From positions 62,001 to 126,000 of the forward strand of contig CAMNQF010000001.1 in the NCBI GenBank assembly GCA_946548895.1: a DNA stretch of 64,000 bases, read 5' to 3'. The notes beneath the pieces were generated by a model. That model had not been told where the DNA came from and ran no database searches. It was given only the letters and a program-made list of their open reading frames with translations. This stretch comes from an uncultured bacterium. Lineage in GTDB: Bacteria > Bacillota > Clostridia > Oscillospirales > Oscillospiraceae. Position numbers and translations under genes: made by a program. This document shows, in pieces, positions 25,081-33,964 of this stretch (position 1 is its first letter; each line of letters begins with the position of its first letter).

Positions 25081-26916
25081 ATGATGAAAATGCAAAAGGT
25101 GGAGAGGCCCAAAAAACCGCTGCTATTTTACTACCTGGTAGTCCTGGTGGTTATGATCCTGCTGAATACCCTGCTGTTCCCTCGCCTCATGCACCAGGAG
25201 ATCACCCAGGTGGACTACGGAACCTTCCTCACTATGCTGAAGGACAAAGAGGTGGCCATCGCCCAGGTGGAGCAGGATGTCATCTACTTCACCGATACGG
25301 CGGAAGAATCAACGCTGTATGCCACGGTCCCCTTCAATGACCCGGACCTGGTGGACCGCCTGTGGGAGAGCGGATGCACATTCGACCAGGTGATGCCCAG
25401 GGAGATGAACCCCGTTCTCAGCTTTTTGCTGACCTTCGTGCTGCCCATTGTGGCGTTTGTGGCCATCGGCGAACTGATGAGCCGGGCGATGATGAAGAAA
25501 CTGGGCAACGGCCCCATGGGCAGCGCCATGCAGTTCGGCAAGAGCAGCGCCAAAGTCTACATCGCCAGCGAAACCGGCATGAAGTTCACCGACGTGGCCG
25601 GGGAGGACGAGGCCAAAGAAAACCTGATGGAGGTGGTGGACTTCCTCCACAACCCGCGGAAATATCAGGAGATCGGCGCGAAGATGCCCAAGGGCGTGCT
25701 GCTGGTAGGCCCTCCGGGCACCGGCAAGACCCTGCTGGCCAAGGCCGTGGCGGGCGAGGCGGAAGTGCCCTTTTTCTCCATCTCAGGCTCAGAGTTTGTG
25801 GAGATGTTTGTGGGCATGGGCGCCAATAAAGTCCGGGACCTGTTCAAGCAGGCCAACGAAAAGGCCCCCTGCATCGTCTTTATTGATGAGATCGACACCA
25901 TCGGCAAAAAGCGGGACGGCTCCGGCATGGGCGGCAACGATGAGCGGGAGCAGACCTTGAACCAGCTGCTCACGGAGATGGACGGCTTTGAGGGCAGCAA
26001 GGGCGTGGTGATCCTGGCGGCTACCAACCGGCCCGAGACGCTGGACCCCGCCCTGCTGCGGCCCGGGCGGTTTGACCGCCGGGTGCCGGTGGAGCTGCCC
26101 GACCTCCAGGGGCGGGAGGCCATCCTGCGTGTCCACGCGGCCAAGGTGAAGCTGGCCGAGGACGTGGACTTCAACGCCATTGCCCGGGCCGCCTCCGGGG
26201 CCTCCGGCGCGGAGCTGGCCAACATGGTCAATGAGGCCGCCCTGCGGGCTGTGCGGCAGGGGCGGAAGTTTGTCATCCAGGAGGACCTCCAGGAGAGCAT
26301 TGAGGTAGTCATCGCCGGGTATCAGAAAAAGAACAAGATCCTCTCCGACCACGAGCGGATGGTCGTGTCCTACCACGAGATCGGCCACGCGCTGGTGGCG
26401 GCGCTCCAGACCCATTCCGCCCCGGTGGCCAAAATCACCATTATCCCCCGCACCTCCGGGGCGCTGGGCTATACCATGCAGGTGGAGCGGGAGGAGCGCA
26501 ACCTGATGAGCCGGGAGGAGCTGGAGAACCAGATCGCCACCCTCACCGGCGGCCGGGCCGCCGAGGAGCTGATTTTCCACTCCATCACCACCGGCGCCTC
26601 CAACGACATTGAGAAGGCCACCAGGCTGGCCCGCGCCATGGTTACAAGGTACGGCATGACGGAGGACTTCGACATGGTGGCGCTGGAGACCGTCACAAAC
26701 CAGTACATGGGCGGCGATACCTCCCTGGCCTGCGCCCCGGAAACCTCCGCCAAAATTGACCAGATGGTGGTGGATACCGTAAAAGCCCAGCACAAGAAGG
26801 CGCTGAAGCTGCTGGCGGACAACGAGGCCAAGCTCCATGAGCTGAGTAGGTTCCTATGCGAGAAGGAGACCATCACTGGAGAGGAGTTTATGAGCATTCT
26901 GGAACGGGAGGATTAA
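25081..26916 (+). CDS. ftsH: ATP-dependent zinc metalloprotease FtsH
   Basis: A membrane-bound AAA+ protease of 611 residues that degrades membrane and regulatory proteins. Two transmembrane helices flank a short extracytoplasmic domain (helix 1 [18 protein letters not shown], helix 2 around [18 protein letters not shown]). The AAA module has Walker A GPPGTGKT near residue 210, Walker B IVFIDEID, and the second region of homology [18 protein letters not shown]. The protease site is [12 protein letters not shown] near residue 431 (HExxH). ATG 25081, 25084 and 25090 are all possible; AAAGGA fits 25090 best. It has its own promoter and terminator and is not next to tilS/hpt, so it is probably an additional FtsH copy. 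Confidence 0.93.
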   Translation: MMKMQKVERPKKPLLFYYLVVLVVMILLNTLLFPRLMHQEITQVDYGTFLTMLKDKEVAIAQVEQDVIYFTDTAEESTLYATVPFNDPDLVDRLWESGCTFDQVMPREMNPVLSFLLTFVLPIVAFVAIGELMSRAMMKKLGNGPMGSAMQFGKSSAKVYIASETGMKFTDVAGEDEAKENLMEVVDFLHNPRKYQEIGAKMPKGVLLVGPPGTGKTLLAKAVAGEAEVPFFSISGSEFVEMFVGMGANKVRDLFKQANEKAPCIVFIDEIDTIGKKRDGSGMGGNDEREQTLNQLLTEMDGFEGSKGVVILAATNRPETLDPALLRPGRFDRRVPVELPDLQGREAILRVHAAKVKLAEDVDFNAIARAASGASGAELANMVNEAALRAVRQGRKFVIQEDLQESIEVVIAGYQKKNKILSDHERMVVSYHEIGHALVAALQTHSAPVAKITIIPRTSGALGYTMQVEREERNLMSREELENQIATLTGGRAAEELIFHSITTGASNDIEKATRLARAMVTRYGMTEDFDMVALETVTNQYMGGDTSLACAPETSAKIDQMVVDTVKAQHKKALKLLADNEAKLHELSRFLCEKETITGEEFMSILERED

Positions 26917-26934
26917 AAAGCCCGTTCATCAAGC

Positions 26935-26972
26935 GGGCCCGCTGTGGAGACGTCCACAGCGGGCCCGGTTTT
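26935..26972 (+). terminator. Terminator after ftsH
   Basis: GGGCCCGCTGTGGA / TCCACAGCGGGCCC with a 4-base loop, then GGTTTTT. Confidence 0.9.
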
Positions 26973-26975
26973 TCG

Positions 26976-27692
26976 TCACAGCGGCAGGACGCCCCCCTCA
27001 CGGCAGACTTGGGTGAGGACGCCGTTTTCCAGGAGATAGGCCTCGCCCCGCAGCTCCTCCCGGCCGTCCCGGCCCAGGATGTAGCCGCCGTCCGCCAGCA
27101 CATAGAACCGACGGCCCATGCTGTCGGCGTAGGTGATGTCCTCATACAGCCGCAGCCCGTCCAGCGTCCAGTCCTTGTCCTGGTTGTAGTGGGGGATGAT
27201 GTTGTGCCTGGTCAGCCCCAGCCCCGGCAGAAACCGCCGGTACTCCGGGTCAACGGCCTCCCCCGGCTCCTCCGGCTGGGCGTACACCACCTCGGCGGCG
27301 TTCATGCTGCCCGCGCTGACGCCAACGATCACGCCGTCCCAGCCCCAAAGCCGCTCCCGAAGGCCGATCTCCTGGAAAAACGCGTTTTGGGTGGGCACAT
27401 GACCGCCCACCAGGAAAATAAGCCCGGCATTGGCAGTCAATTCCCCGCATTGGTCCTGGTTTTTCCGTTCCAGCACAGCCGTCCCGGTGAAGGTCACGCC
27501 GATCTGGGCAAAGCTGTCCCGCATATCTTCGGCGAAGCCGTAGGTCAAGGAGGGCTGATCCGGGTCGGAGCAGATAAACAGGGCGGAACAGGGCTCGGGG
27601 AGGGCCTTCTTCAGCTCATTCACAAAATCGTTCACCGGGTTCAGCGCCGGGGAGCCCACCACGCATGGGCTGCTCGTCAAAAAATAAGTCAT
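26976..27692 (-). CDS. Peptidase S51 family protein (peptidase E-like)
   Basis: A 238-residue protein with the class I glutamine-amidotransferase-like fold of dipeptidase E and cyanophycinase. The nucleophile elbow is IVGVSAGSMNAAEVV; the preceding LIFLVGGHVPTQNAFFQ resembles the GGN(T/P)xxL segment of S51 peptidases, with H in the place of N. The downstream segment LGLTRHNIIPHYNQ contains the expected His. It is cytosolic. Substrate (Asp-dipeptides or another peptide) is unknown. It is convergent with ftsH. Confidence 0.8.
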   Translation of the reverse strand: MTYFLTSSPCVVGSPALNPVNDFVNELKKALPEPCSALFICSDPDQPSLTYGFAEDMRDSFAQIGVTFTGTAVLERKNQDQCGELTANAGLIFLVGGHVPTQNAFFQEIGLRERLWGWDGVIVGVSAGSMNAAEVVYAQPEEPGEAVDPEYRRFLPGLGLTRHNIIPHYNQDKDWTLDGLRLYEDITYADSMGRRFYVLADGGYILGRDGREELRGEAYLLENGVLTQVCREGGVLPL

Positions 27693-27764
27693 GGTATCAT
27701 CCTCCTCACACGTCCCGTTGCCGACGCTGAAACTTGTTACAATAACCCCGTTGGAAACGAGCTT

Positions 27765-27803
27765 AAAGTTCTTTTTGGTTCTTTTTCTTTCAAGAAAAAG
27801 AAC
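27765..27803. repeat. Dispersed palindromic repeat, copy 2
   Basis: AAAGTTCTTTTTGGTTC followed by a TTCTTTTTCTT / AAGAAAAAGAA palindrome, closely matching the inverted copy at 9673-9714. It begins 5 bp beyond the icd stop codon on the minus strand and could form its 3' hairpin. Confidence 0.75.
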
Positions 27804-27807
27804 GGTC

Positions 27808-29007
27808 TTATAACTGGGAACGAATAGCCCGCAGGAACTCCAGCCCCGTGACCTTCCGGGCGGGGGCCTCTCCCTCCCACAGGCCCACCAGGTCGCCGGT
27901 CATCACGCCGCTCTCAATGGTGCCGATGGCGGCTTTCTCCAGCTTGCGGGCAAAGGCGGCCAGCTCAGGCAGGCCGTCCAGCTCGCCCCGCTTGGCCAGG
28001 GCTCCCGTCCAGGCGAACAGGGTGGCCATGGGGTTGGTGGACACCTGCTCCCCCTTCAGGTGGCGGTAGTAGTGCTGGGTGACGGTGCCGTGGGCGGCCT
28101 CGTACTCATAATTGCCGTCGGGAGACACCAGCACGGAGGTCATCATGGCCAGGGAGCCGAAGGCGGTGGACACCATATCGCTCATCACGTCGCCGTCGTA
28201 GTTCTTGCAGGCCCAGATAAAGCCGCCCTTGGAGCGGATGACCCGGGCCACCGCGTCGTCAATGAGGGTATAGAAGTAGGTGATTCCCGCCTGTTTGAAT
28301 TTCTCCTTGTATTCCGCCTCGTAGATCTCCGCGAAGATGTCCTTGAAGGTGTGGTCGTATTGCTTGGAGATGGTGTCCTTGGTGGAGAACCACAGGTCCT
28401 GCCTGGTGTCCAGGGCGAACTGGAAGCAGGACCGGGCGAAGGAGATGATGGACGCCTCCACGTTGAACTGGCCCTGGATGACGCCGGGGCCGTCAAACTG
28501 GTGGATGGTCTGGCGGGTCTCCGTCCCGCCGGCGTCGGTAAACACCAGCTCCGCCGTGCCGGGCCCGGGGACCTTGTACTCAGACGCCTTGTACACGTCG
28601 CCGAAGGCGTGGCGGGCGATGGTGATGGGGGCCTGCCAGTTTTTCACCACCGGGTTGAGCCCCTTCACCATGATGGGGGCCCGGAACACGGTGCCGTCCA
28701 GAATGGCCCGGATGGTGCCGTTGGGGGACTTCCACATCTGGGACAGCTTGTACTCCTCCACCCGCTGGGCGTTGGGGGTGATGGTGGCGCATTTGACCGC
28801 CACGCCGTACTTTTTGTTGGCCTCCGCCGCGTCAATGGTCACTTGGTCAGCCGTGCGCTCCCGCGACCGCAGGCCCAGGTCGTAGTACTCGGTTTTCAGG
28901 TCGATATAGGGTTCCAGCAGCTCTTCCTTGATCTGCTGCCAGAGAATGCGGGTCATCTCGTCCCCGTCCATCTCCACCAGGGGGGTTTTCATTTGCAGTT
29001 TGTCCAT
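27808..29007 (-). CDS. icd: NADP-dependent isocitrate dehydrogenase
   Basis: The 399-residue enzyme oxidises isocitrate to 2-oxoglutarate, feeding glutamate synthesis. It is of the eukaryotic-like (subfamily II) type: KTPLVEMDGDEMTRILW at the N terminus, KCATITPNAQRVEEYKL, SPNGTIRAILDGTVFRAPI, and the metal/substrate segment KNYDGDVMSDMVSTAFGSLAMMTSVLVSPDG followed by EAAHGTVTQHYYRH. ATG 29007 follows AAGGAG; the open frame continues upstream only as a coincidence through the C-terminal coding region of the DUF975 gene. It is 65 bp after that gene on the same strand. Confidence 0.96.
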   Translation of the reverse strand: MDKLQMKTPLVEMDGDEMTRILWQQIKEELLEPYIDLKTEYYDLGLRSRERTADQVTIDAAEANKKYGVAVKCATITPNAQRVEEYKLSQMWKSPNGTIRAILDGTVFRAPIMVKGLNPVVKNWQAPITIARHAFGDVYKASEYKVPGPGTAELVFTDAGGTETRQTIHQFDGPGVIQGQFNVEASIISFARSCFQFALDTRQDLWFSTKDTISKQYDHTFKDIFAEIYEAEYKEKFKQAGITYFYTLIDDAVARVIRSKGGFIWACKNYDGDVMSDMVSTAFGSLAMMTSVLVSPDGNYEYEAAHGTVTQHYYRHLKGEQVSTNPMATLFAWTGALAKRGELDGLPELAAFARKLEKAAIGTIESGVMTGDLVGLWEGEAPARKVTGLEFLRAIRSQL

Positions 29008-29072
29008 TGCTTCTCGCTCCTTTTCACGGTACGGGCGGGGGCGGGAGCCCGTCCCCGCCGTTGAGGTTCCGC

Positions 29073-30224
29073 TTAGTTCCAGGGGTCGTCCCTGGGCGTT
29101 TTGGGCGGCCTGGGGGGAAGCCCGCCGCCGTTTTGGGCCCCGCCGCCCGGATTGGAGCCCACGCCCGTCCCCGGGCCGGAGCTCCCGCCGGGGGTCCAGG
29201 TGTAGTTGCCGGGGCCGCCCCAGCCGTCCCCGCCGCCGAAGCCGGAACCGGCCTGCGTTCCGCCCGCGCCGGCGCGAACCCAGTCGTAAAACGCCGCCAT
29301 GGAGCCGGTGGTATAGGGCTTCAGCCAGAGGCTGAGGATGTACACGGGGATAAAGCCCAACAGCACAAGTATCATGGCCCCCACCGCGATGGGGTTCACA
29401 TCCCCCGCGTACATCTGGGCGGCCAACAGCACCACAAATACAATGGCCGCCGCGTACACAATGGCGATCATCAGCAGGTACCAGCCGATAAAGGACAGCT
29501 GGAGCACAAAACACCTGCCGATGTTGCCCTTCATCAGGCGCTTGCTCTCCCGGATGGCGTCCAGGCCGGACAGGTTCCTGTCCAGCAGCACGTAGTCCAC
29601 CAGGGCGTAGCGCGCCGTCACCCAGATGGCGGCCGCCCAGAGGGCAAAGATGGACACCAGCATGACCAGCCCGATGAGCAGCTCCGAATCAACGGCCACG
29701 GCCAGCACGACAAGCCCCATGGCCGCCACGAACCAGGCCGCCGCCACCAGCAGGCCCCACAGGCACATGAACAGCCCCGTGAGGAACCGGGTAAGCAGCA
29801 CGCCGGCAAACCGGGGAAGCGCGCAGAAAATCTGGCCCAGGGGCGGGTTCTCATGGCGGACCATGGACAGGCAGTAGCCCTCGTAGCCCACGTTCATGGT
29901 GCTCTGCCACAGGGCGGTCAGGATGGACAGCGCGCCGCCGCCCACCACCGCGCCGAATATGGCTCCGGGGCCCTGGCTGAGAAATTCCAGCATCGCCCGC
30001 TCCATGGCGTACTCAAACTCATAGCCCATCTGAATGTAGAACAGCATCATATCGGACAAGCTGTTCGCGCCCCCGGTGAGCGCGCCGCCCAAAATGGCGC
30101 TGATGAGCCCCGTGACCACCGACACCAGCGCGGTAAACGCCAGCGTAACCAACATGGGGCGGGGGGTAGTCCTCTTCATGGCCTGTTTTACGCCGCGTTT
30201 CAGCTGCGCACGGTCAAATCCCAT
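29073..30224 (-). CDS. DUF975-like membrane protein with Gly/Pro-rich tail
   Basis: A 383-residue multi-pass membrane protein. At least six hydrophobic segments are visible (for example ALVSVVTGLISAILGGAL, FMCLWGLLVAAAWFVAAMGL, IAIVYAAAIVFVVLLAAQ). The LDAIRESKRLMKGNIGRCFVL segment in front of a membrane helix is typical of DUF975 proteins. The last about 65 residues are a low-complexity Gly/Pro/Ser tail (GGGDGWGGPGNYTWTPGG ... PPRPPKTP). ATG 30224 follows GGAGG at 8 bp. Promoter at 30275-30303. Function unknown. Confidence 0.72.
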   Translation of the reverse strand: MGFDRAQLKRGVKQAMKRTTPRPMLVTLAFTALVSVVTGLISAILGGALTGGANSLSDMMLFYIQMGYEFEYAMERAMLEFLSQGPGAIFGAVVGGGALSILTALWQSTMNVGYEGYCLSMVRHENPPLGQIFCALPRFAGVLLTRFLTGLFMCLWGLLVAAAWFVAAMGLVVLAVAVDSELLIGLVMLVSIFALWAAAIWVTARYALVDYVLLDRNLSGLDAIRESKRLMKGNIGRCFVLQLSFIGWYLLMIAIVYAAAIVFVVLLAAQMYAGDVNPIAVGAMILVLLGFIPVYILSLWLKPYTTGSMAAFYDWVRAGAGGTQAGSGFGGGDGWGGPGNYTWTPGGSSGPGTGVGSNPGGGAQNGGGLPPRPPKTPRDDPWN

Positions 30225-30274
30225 CTGTAAAACCTCCTTCTCTCCGGGGCGCGGCGCCCCGCTCTTCCGCACCC

Positions 30275-30303
30275 ATTATATCCTATCAAAAGATGGAATG
30301 CAA
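30275..30303 (-). promoter_or_regulatory. Promoter of the DUF975-like gene
   Basis: On the minus strand TTGCAT (30303-30298), 17-bp spacer, TATAAT (30280-30275). Confidence 0.75.
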
Positions 30304-30351
30304 GGAAAACAGGGGAGCGGACGCACAGGGAGGGGTTTCCCTGATCCACGC

Positions 30352-30380
30352 GTGACAAAGCCGCCGGGATGTGGTATGAT
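30352..30380 (+). promoter_or_regulatory. Promoter of the DUF4317 gene
   Basis: GTGACA (30352-30357), 17-bp spacer, TATGAT (30375-30380). Confidence 0.6.
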
Positions 30381-30430
30381 ATGTTTGCCGCCCGAAGGAC
30401 GGGCAATCTATGACAAGCGAGGGATTCCCC

Positions 30431-31585
30431 ATGAACACCAAAGAAGTGGGCGAGCTGCGCCGCCGTTTCCGCCCTCACAAGAACGCCATCAGCCATGTCT
30501 ACGGCTGCTATGTGGGCTCCACCAAGCAGATCATCGGCGAGACGGACCAGTCGCTGGCCCTGGTCAGCGAGGACGACGCCGACGGCTGCCTGTCCCTGCT
30601 GAAAAAGGCCCTGTCCGGCTCCCTGGGCCGCAACCTGATGGAGGTGGCTTTCACCACCCGGCAGGTGGCGGAAGGCGCCGACCACAAGCTGCTCCGGGAC
30701 CTGCGGGACTGCAAGCTGAAGGACCCCGCCCTCCGCCGGCGGTTCTACGAGCGGGTCATCCAGAGCCTGGACCTGGGGGAGGACAACTACCTCATCCTGC
30801 TGGCCCATGACACCTATGACGTGCCCTTCAAGTCCAAAAACGACGAGCTGCTGGACGACTCCTCCGACACCGTGTTCTCCTACATCGTGTGCGCCGTCTG
30901 CCCCATGCGGGAGGGGAAGCCCGGGCTGGGCTACCTCCCGGCGGACAACGTGCTCCACATGAAAACCGCCGGCCAGCTGGCCGCGCCGCCGGAGCTGGGC
31001 TTCCTCTTCCCGGCCTTTGACAACCGGGCGGCCAACCTGTACAGCGCCCTCTATTACGCCCGCAAGCCGGAGTTTCTCCACGGCGAGTTCGTTGAGGGGG
31101 TGTTCGGTGTCCAGCCGCCCATGTCCGCCCCGGAGCAGAAGGAGGCGTTCGAGTCCGCCCTGTCCGACGCCCTGGGGGTGGAGTGCAGCATGGAGCTGGT
31201 CCAGGCCGTCCACGAGCAGCTGCGGGAGCGGATGGAGCTCCACAAGGAGAGCCAGGATCCGGAGCCCCTCACGGTCACGGCCGGCGACGTGGGCGGTATG
31301 CTGCGGGAGTGCGGCATTGAGGAGGAGCGTGTGTCCGCCTTTCAGGACTACTGCGGCCAGCGGCTGGGGGAGGAGGCCGCCCTGGACCCCGCCAACCTCA
31401 TTGACAGCAAGCGGTTCCAGATCAAGGCCGGGGAGATCACCATTACCGTCAAGCCGGAGCTGTCCGGCCAGGTGGAAGCCCGGGTGCTGGACGGGCGGAA
31501 GTACCTGCTCATCCCCGCCGGGGAGGGCGTGGAGGTCAACGGCCTGGCCGTGGAGCTGGAGGCCCAGCCCGCCGGGAAGATTTAA
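30431..31585 (+). CDS. DUF4317 family protein
   Basis: A 384-residue soluble protein of the DUF4317 family found in clostridia. It begins with MNTKEVGELRRRFRPHKNAI, followed by HVYGCYVGSTKQII, the pattern seen at the N terminus of this family. Other conserved-looking parts are VICAVCP-type ICAVCPMREGKPGLGYL and FLFPAFDNRAANLYSALYY. ATG 30431 follows GAGGG at 7 bp; the seven codons before it lack a ribosome site. The role of the family is unknown. It is a single-gene unit with its own promoter and terminator. Confidence 0.85.
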   Translation: MNTKEVGELRRRFRPHKNAISHVYGCYVGSTKQIIGETDQSLALVSEDDADGCLSLLKKALSGSLGRNLMEVAFTTRQVAEGADHKLLRDLRDCKLKDPALRRRFYERVIQSLDLGEDNYLILLAHDTYDVPFKSKNDELLDDSSDTVFSYIVCAVCPMREGKPGLGYLPADNVLHMKTAGQLAAPPELGFLFPAFDNRAANLYSALYYARKPEFLHGEFVEGVFGVQPPMSAPEQKEAFESALSDALGVECSMELVQAVHEQLRERMELHKESQDPEPLTVTAGDVGGMLRECGIEEERVSAFQDYCGQRLGEEAALDPANLIDSKRFQIKAGEITITVKPELSGQVEARVLDGRKYLLIPAGEGVEVNGLAVELEAQPAGKI

Positions 31586-31689
31586 TACTTTTGTAATACT
31601 TAGCCCCGAACTTTCGTAACCTCTTTCCCCTATTCTAATCCTTGCAAGAGATATCCTTTCTTTTTCATTCTATCCTCCATTCTCCAAGT

Positions 31690-31724
31690 AAAACGCCGGG
31701 GCCACAGGCCCCGGCGTTTTATGC
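31690..31724 (+). terminator. Terminator after the DUF4317 gene
   Basis: AAAACGCCGGGGCC / GGCCCCGGCGTTTT with a 3-base loop. It lies about 100 bp past the stop. Confidence 0.88.
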
Positions 31725-31752
31725 GCTTTCCCGGGGAATTCTCCCGGGACCG

Positions 31753-31782
31753 TTGACAGTCCGTTCCCCTCCGGCGTATAAT
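31753..31782 (+). promoter_or_regulatory. Promoter of the mgtC-like gene
   Basis: Consensus TTGACA (31753-31758), 18-bp spacer, consensus TATAAT (31777-31782). Confidence 0.8.
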
Positions 31783-31814
31783 GTTGTCAAAACAATGGGA
31801 AGGGAGGGAGCGCC

Positions 31815-32483
31815 ATGAGCGGCCTGAGCACGTGGGAATTGATCCTCCGCCTTGCCCTGTCCGCCCTGTTCGGCGGCGTCATCGGCCTGGAGCGGGAGAT
31901 CCGCCTGAAGGGCGCGGGCATCCGCACCCACCTGATCGTCTCTTTTGCCTCGTGCATGATGACCCTGGTGTCCAAGTACGGCTTTTCCGACATGGTGGAG
32001 CTGGCCACCGTCAAGCTGGACCCCAGCCGCATTGCCGCCGGCCTGGTGACAGCCATCGGCTTTTTGGGCGCGGGGGCCATCACGGCCCACCGGCGCAGCC
32101 TCACCGGCATGACCACCGCCGCCGGGCTGTGGGCCACAGTGGGCATCGGAATGTCCGCCGGAGCGGGAATGTACCTCATCAGCACCTTCGGGACGATGTT
32201 TATCGTGGTGATTCAGGCCCTCCTCCACCGGGACCACGACCTGCTGGGCCATGCCGCCGTGGTCCTGATCCAGATTGAGGACCGGCCCGAGGCGCTGGAC
32301 AGCCTCCAGCAGGAGCTGGCCAGGCTGGGCCTGGAGGCGGGTTCCGCCAAGTATGAGCGGTCTGGGGGGCTGCTGTCGGTGGAGCTCCAGCTGGACGGGC
32401 GGTACGAGTACGCCGGCAAAAAGCTGGGCCCGCTGCTGTCGCCCCTGCTGAAGCAGCCCTACGTCAAGTCCCTCCTCTGGTAG
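31815..32483 (+). CDS. MgtC/SapB family membrane protein
   Basis: A 222-residue membrane protein with four to five transmembrane helices in the N-terminal 140 residues. The family signature is clear: LFGGVIGLEREIRLKGAGIRTHLIV and AIGFLGAGAITAHRRSLTGMTTAAGLW. The C-terminal soluble part (from about residue 150) is ACT-like, with VLIQIEDRPEALDSLQQEL. MgtC proteins affect Mg2+ homeostasis and ATP synthase or membrane potential under stress; the exact role here is unknown. GGGAGGGAG precedes ATG 31815. It has a strong promoter and shares its terminator with the convergent transporter gene. Confidence 0.9.
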   Translation: MSGLSTWELILRLALSALFGGVIGLEREIRLKGAGIRTHLIVSFASCMMTLVSKYGFSDMVELATVKLDPSRIAAGLVTAIGFLGAGAITAHRRSLTGMTTAAGLWATVGIGMSAGAGMYLISTFGTMFIVVIQALLHRDHDLLGHAAVVLIQIEDRPEALDSLQQELARLGLEAGSAKYERSGGLLSVELQLDGRYEYAGKKLGPLLSPLLKQPYVKSLLW

Positions 32484-32508
32484 AGCCGCGCGAACACGAA
32501 ACAGAAAA

Positions 32509-32540
32509 GGACCCGGCTCCCGCGGGAGCCGGGTCCCTGT
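32509..32540. terminator. Two-way terminator between mgtC and the NSS transporter gene
   Basis: GGACCCGGCTCCC / GGGAGCCGGGTCC, 13 bp each, with T-rich sequence beyond both arms (CTGTTTTATTT on plus, CTTTTCTGTTT on minus). Confidence 0.88.
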
Positions 32541-32541
32541 T

Positions 32542-33906
32542 TTATTTCAGCAGCCCCTGAATCAGAATCACCAGAATCAGCACCGGCAGCACAAACTGGA
32601 AGTAGGGCTTCAGCGCCCGGGGCATTTTGATGCCTTTGCCGGTGTTGGCCTCTTCCAAGTACTTGTCAAAGCCCCAGCCCCATTTGGTCACGCAGAACAG
32701 CAGGTACACCAGCGACCCCAGGGGGAGCAGCAGGTTGCTCACCAGAAAGTCCTCAATGTCCAGCACCTGGCCCACGCTGCCGTTGGGAAGGACGGCCTCA
32801 AAGTACCACAGGTTGTAGCCCAGTACGCAGGGCAGGCTGGCGAGGAGCACAAAGACCCCGTTGACCAGAGACGCCTTTTTCCGGCTCCAGCCGAAGTTGT
32901 CGATGCACCCGGCCAGCAGGTTCTCGAACACGGCGATGACGGTGGAAAAGCTGGCGAAGGTCATGAACAGGAAAAACAGCGCCCCCCACAGCCGCCCTCC
33001 GGCCATGCCGGTGAACACCTTGGGCAGGGTGATGAAGATCAGGGAGGGCCCCGCGTCCGGCGTCACCCCGAAGGAGAAACAGGCGGGGAAGATGATGAGG
33101 CCGCTCATGAGGGCCACGAAGGTGTCCAGCCCGCAGATCCGGGCGGCCTCCCCGGCCAGGGTGTTGTCCCGGCTCATGTAGCTGCCGAAGATTTCCATGG
33201 CGGCGATGCCCAGGCTTAGGGTGAAGAACGCCTGGTTCATGGCGGCGGTGACCACCTTCCCAAGGCCCTGCTCCACCGCCCGGCCGAAGTCGGGCAGGAG
33301 GTAGAACTTGACCCCCTCCATGGCTCCGGGAAGGGTGAGACTGTGGGCGGCCAGCACCACGATGAGGCCCAGCAGACCCAGCATCATCCACTTGGTCACC
33401 CGCTCCAGGCCGCCCTGGAGGCCCAGGGAGCACACCAGAAAGCCGGCCAGCACCGTGACCGCCATCCACACCGCCATCTCGGCGGGGTTGGCCCGCATGG
33501 CGGAAAACACCCCGTCCACCGCCTCGTTGGGCAGTCCGGCGAAAGCGCCCCCGGCGAACTTGAAGAAGTAGCCCAGCATCCAGCCGGACACGGTGGTGTA
33601 ATACATCATCAGCAGGTAGCAGCCGATCATGCAGAACCAGCCGTGGATGTGCCATTTGGAGCCCGCCGGCTCCAGAGCCTGGTAGCCCAGCACAGCGCTT
33701 TTGCGGCTGGCCCGGCCCACCGCCAGCTCCATGGTGAGCACGGGGACGCCCATAATCACCAGAAACAGCAGGTAGAACAGCACAAACACCCCGCCGCCGT
33801 TCTCCCCGGTGACATAGGGAAATTTCCATACATTGCCGATGCCGATGGCGCAGCCGGCGCTCACCAGCAGGAATCCCAGCCGGGAGCGGAAGTTCTCTCG
33901 TTTCAA
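32542..33906 (-). CDS. Sodium-dependent transporter, NSS/SNF family
   Basis: A 454-residue LeuT-fold symporter for amino acids or related solutes. The unwound helix-1 sodium and substrate site is AIGIGNVWKFPYVTGENGGG, followed by helix 2 FVLFYLLFLVIMGVPVLTMELAVGRAS. Eleven to twelve hydrophobic segments are visible. The substrate cannot be told from sequence; many bacterial members take up Trp, Tyr or branched-chain amino acids. AAACGAGAGAA lies at the start; GAGGAGAGAG precedes ATG 33906. It is transcribed convergent to mgtC and follows the SH3-protein gene on the same strand, 58 bp away. Confidence 0.9.
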   Translation of the reverse strand: MKRENFRSRLGFLLVSAGCAIGIGNVWKFPYVTGENGGGVFVLFYLLFLVIMGVPVLTMELAVGRASRKSAVLGYQALEPAGSKWHIHGWFCMIGCYLLMMYYTTVSGWMLGYFFKFAGGAFAGLPNEAVDGVFSAMRANPAEMAVWMAVTVLAGFLVCSLGLQGGLERVTKWMMLGLLGLIVVLAAHSLTLPGAMEGVKFYLLPDFGRAVEQGLGKVVTAAMNQAFFTLSLGIAAMEIFGSYMSRDNTLAGEAARICGLDTFVALMSGLIIFPACFSFGVTPDAGPSLIFITLPKVFTGMAGGRLWGALFFLFMTFASFSTVIAVFENLLAGCIDNFGWSRKKASLVNGVFVLLASLPCVLGYNLWYFEAVLPNGSVGQVLDIEDFLVSNLLLPLGSLVYLLFCVTKWGWGFDKYLEEANTGKGIKMPRALKPYFQFVLPVLILVILIQGLLK

Positions 33907-33964
33907 CGCGCTCTCTCCTCACAAAGGGAGCGCCGCCCAGGCGGGCGGCGCTCCGCACGGTCAA

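Noticed and set aside
27808-29514. A 568-codon frame that would give icd a long N-terminal extension
   Set aside because: The extra part overlaps the DUF975 gene in another frame; a good ribosome site and the family N terminus are at 29007.
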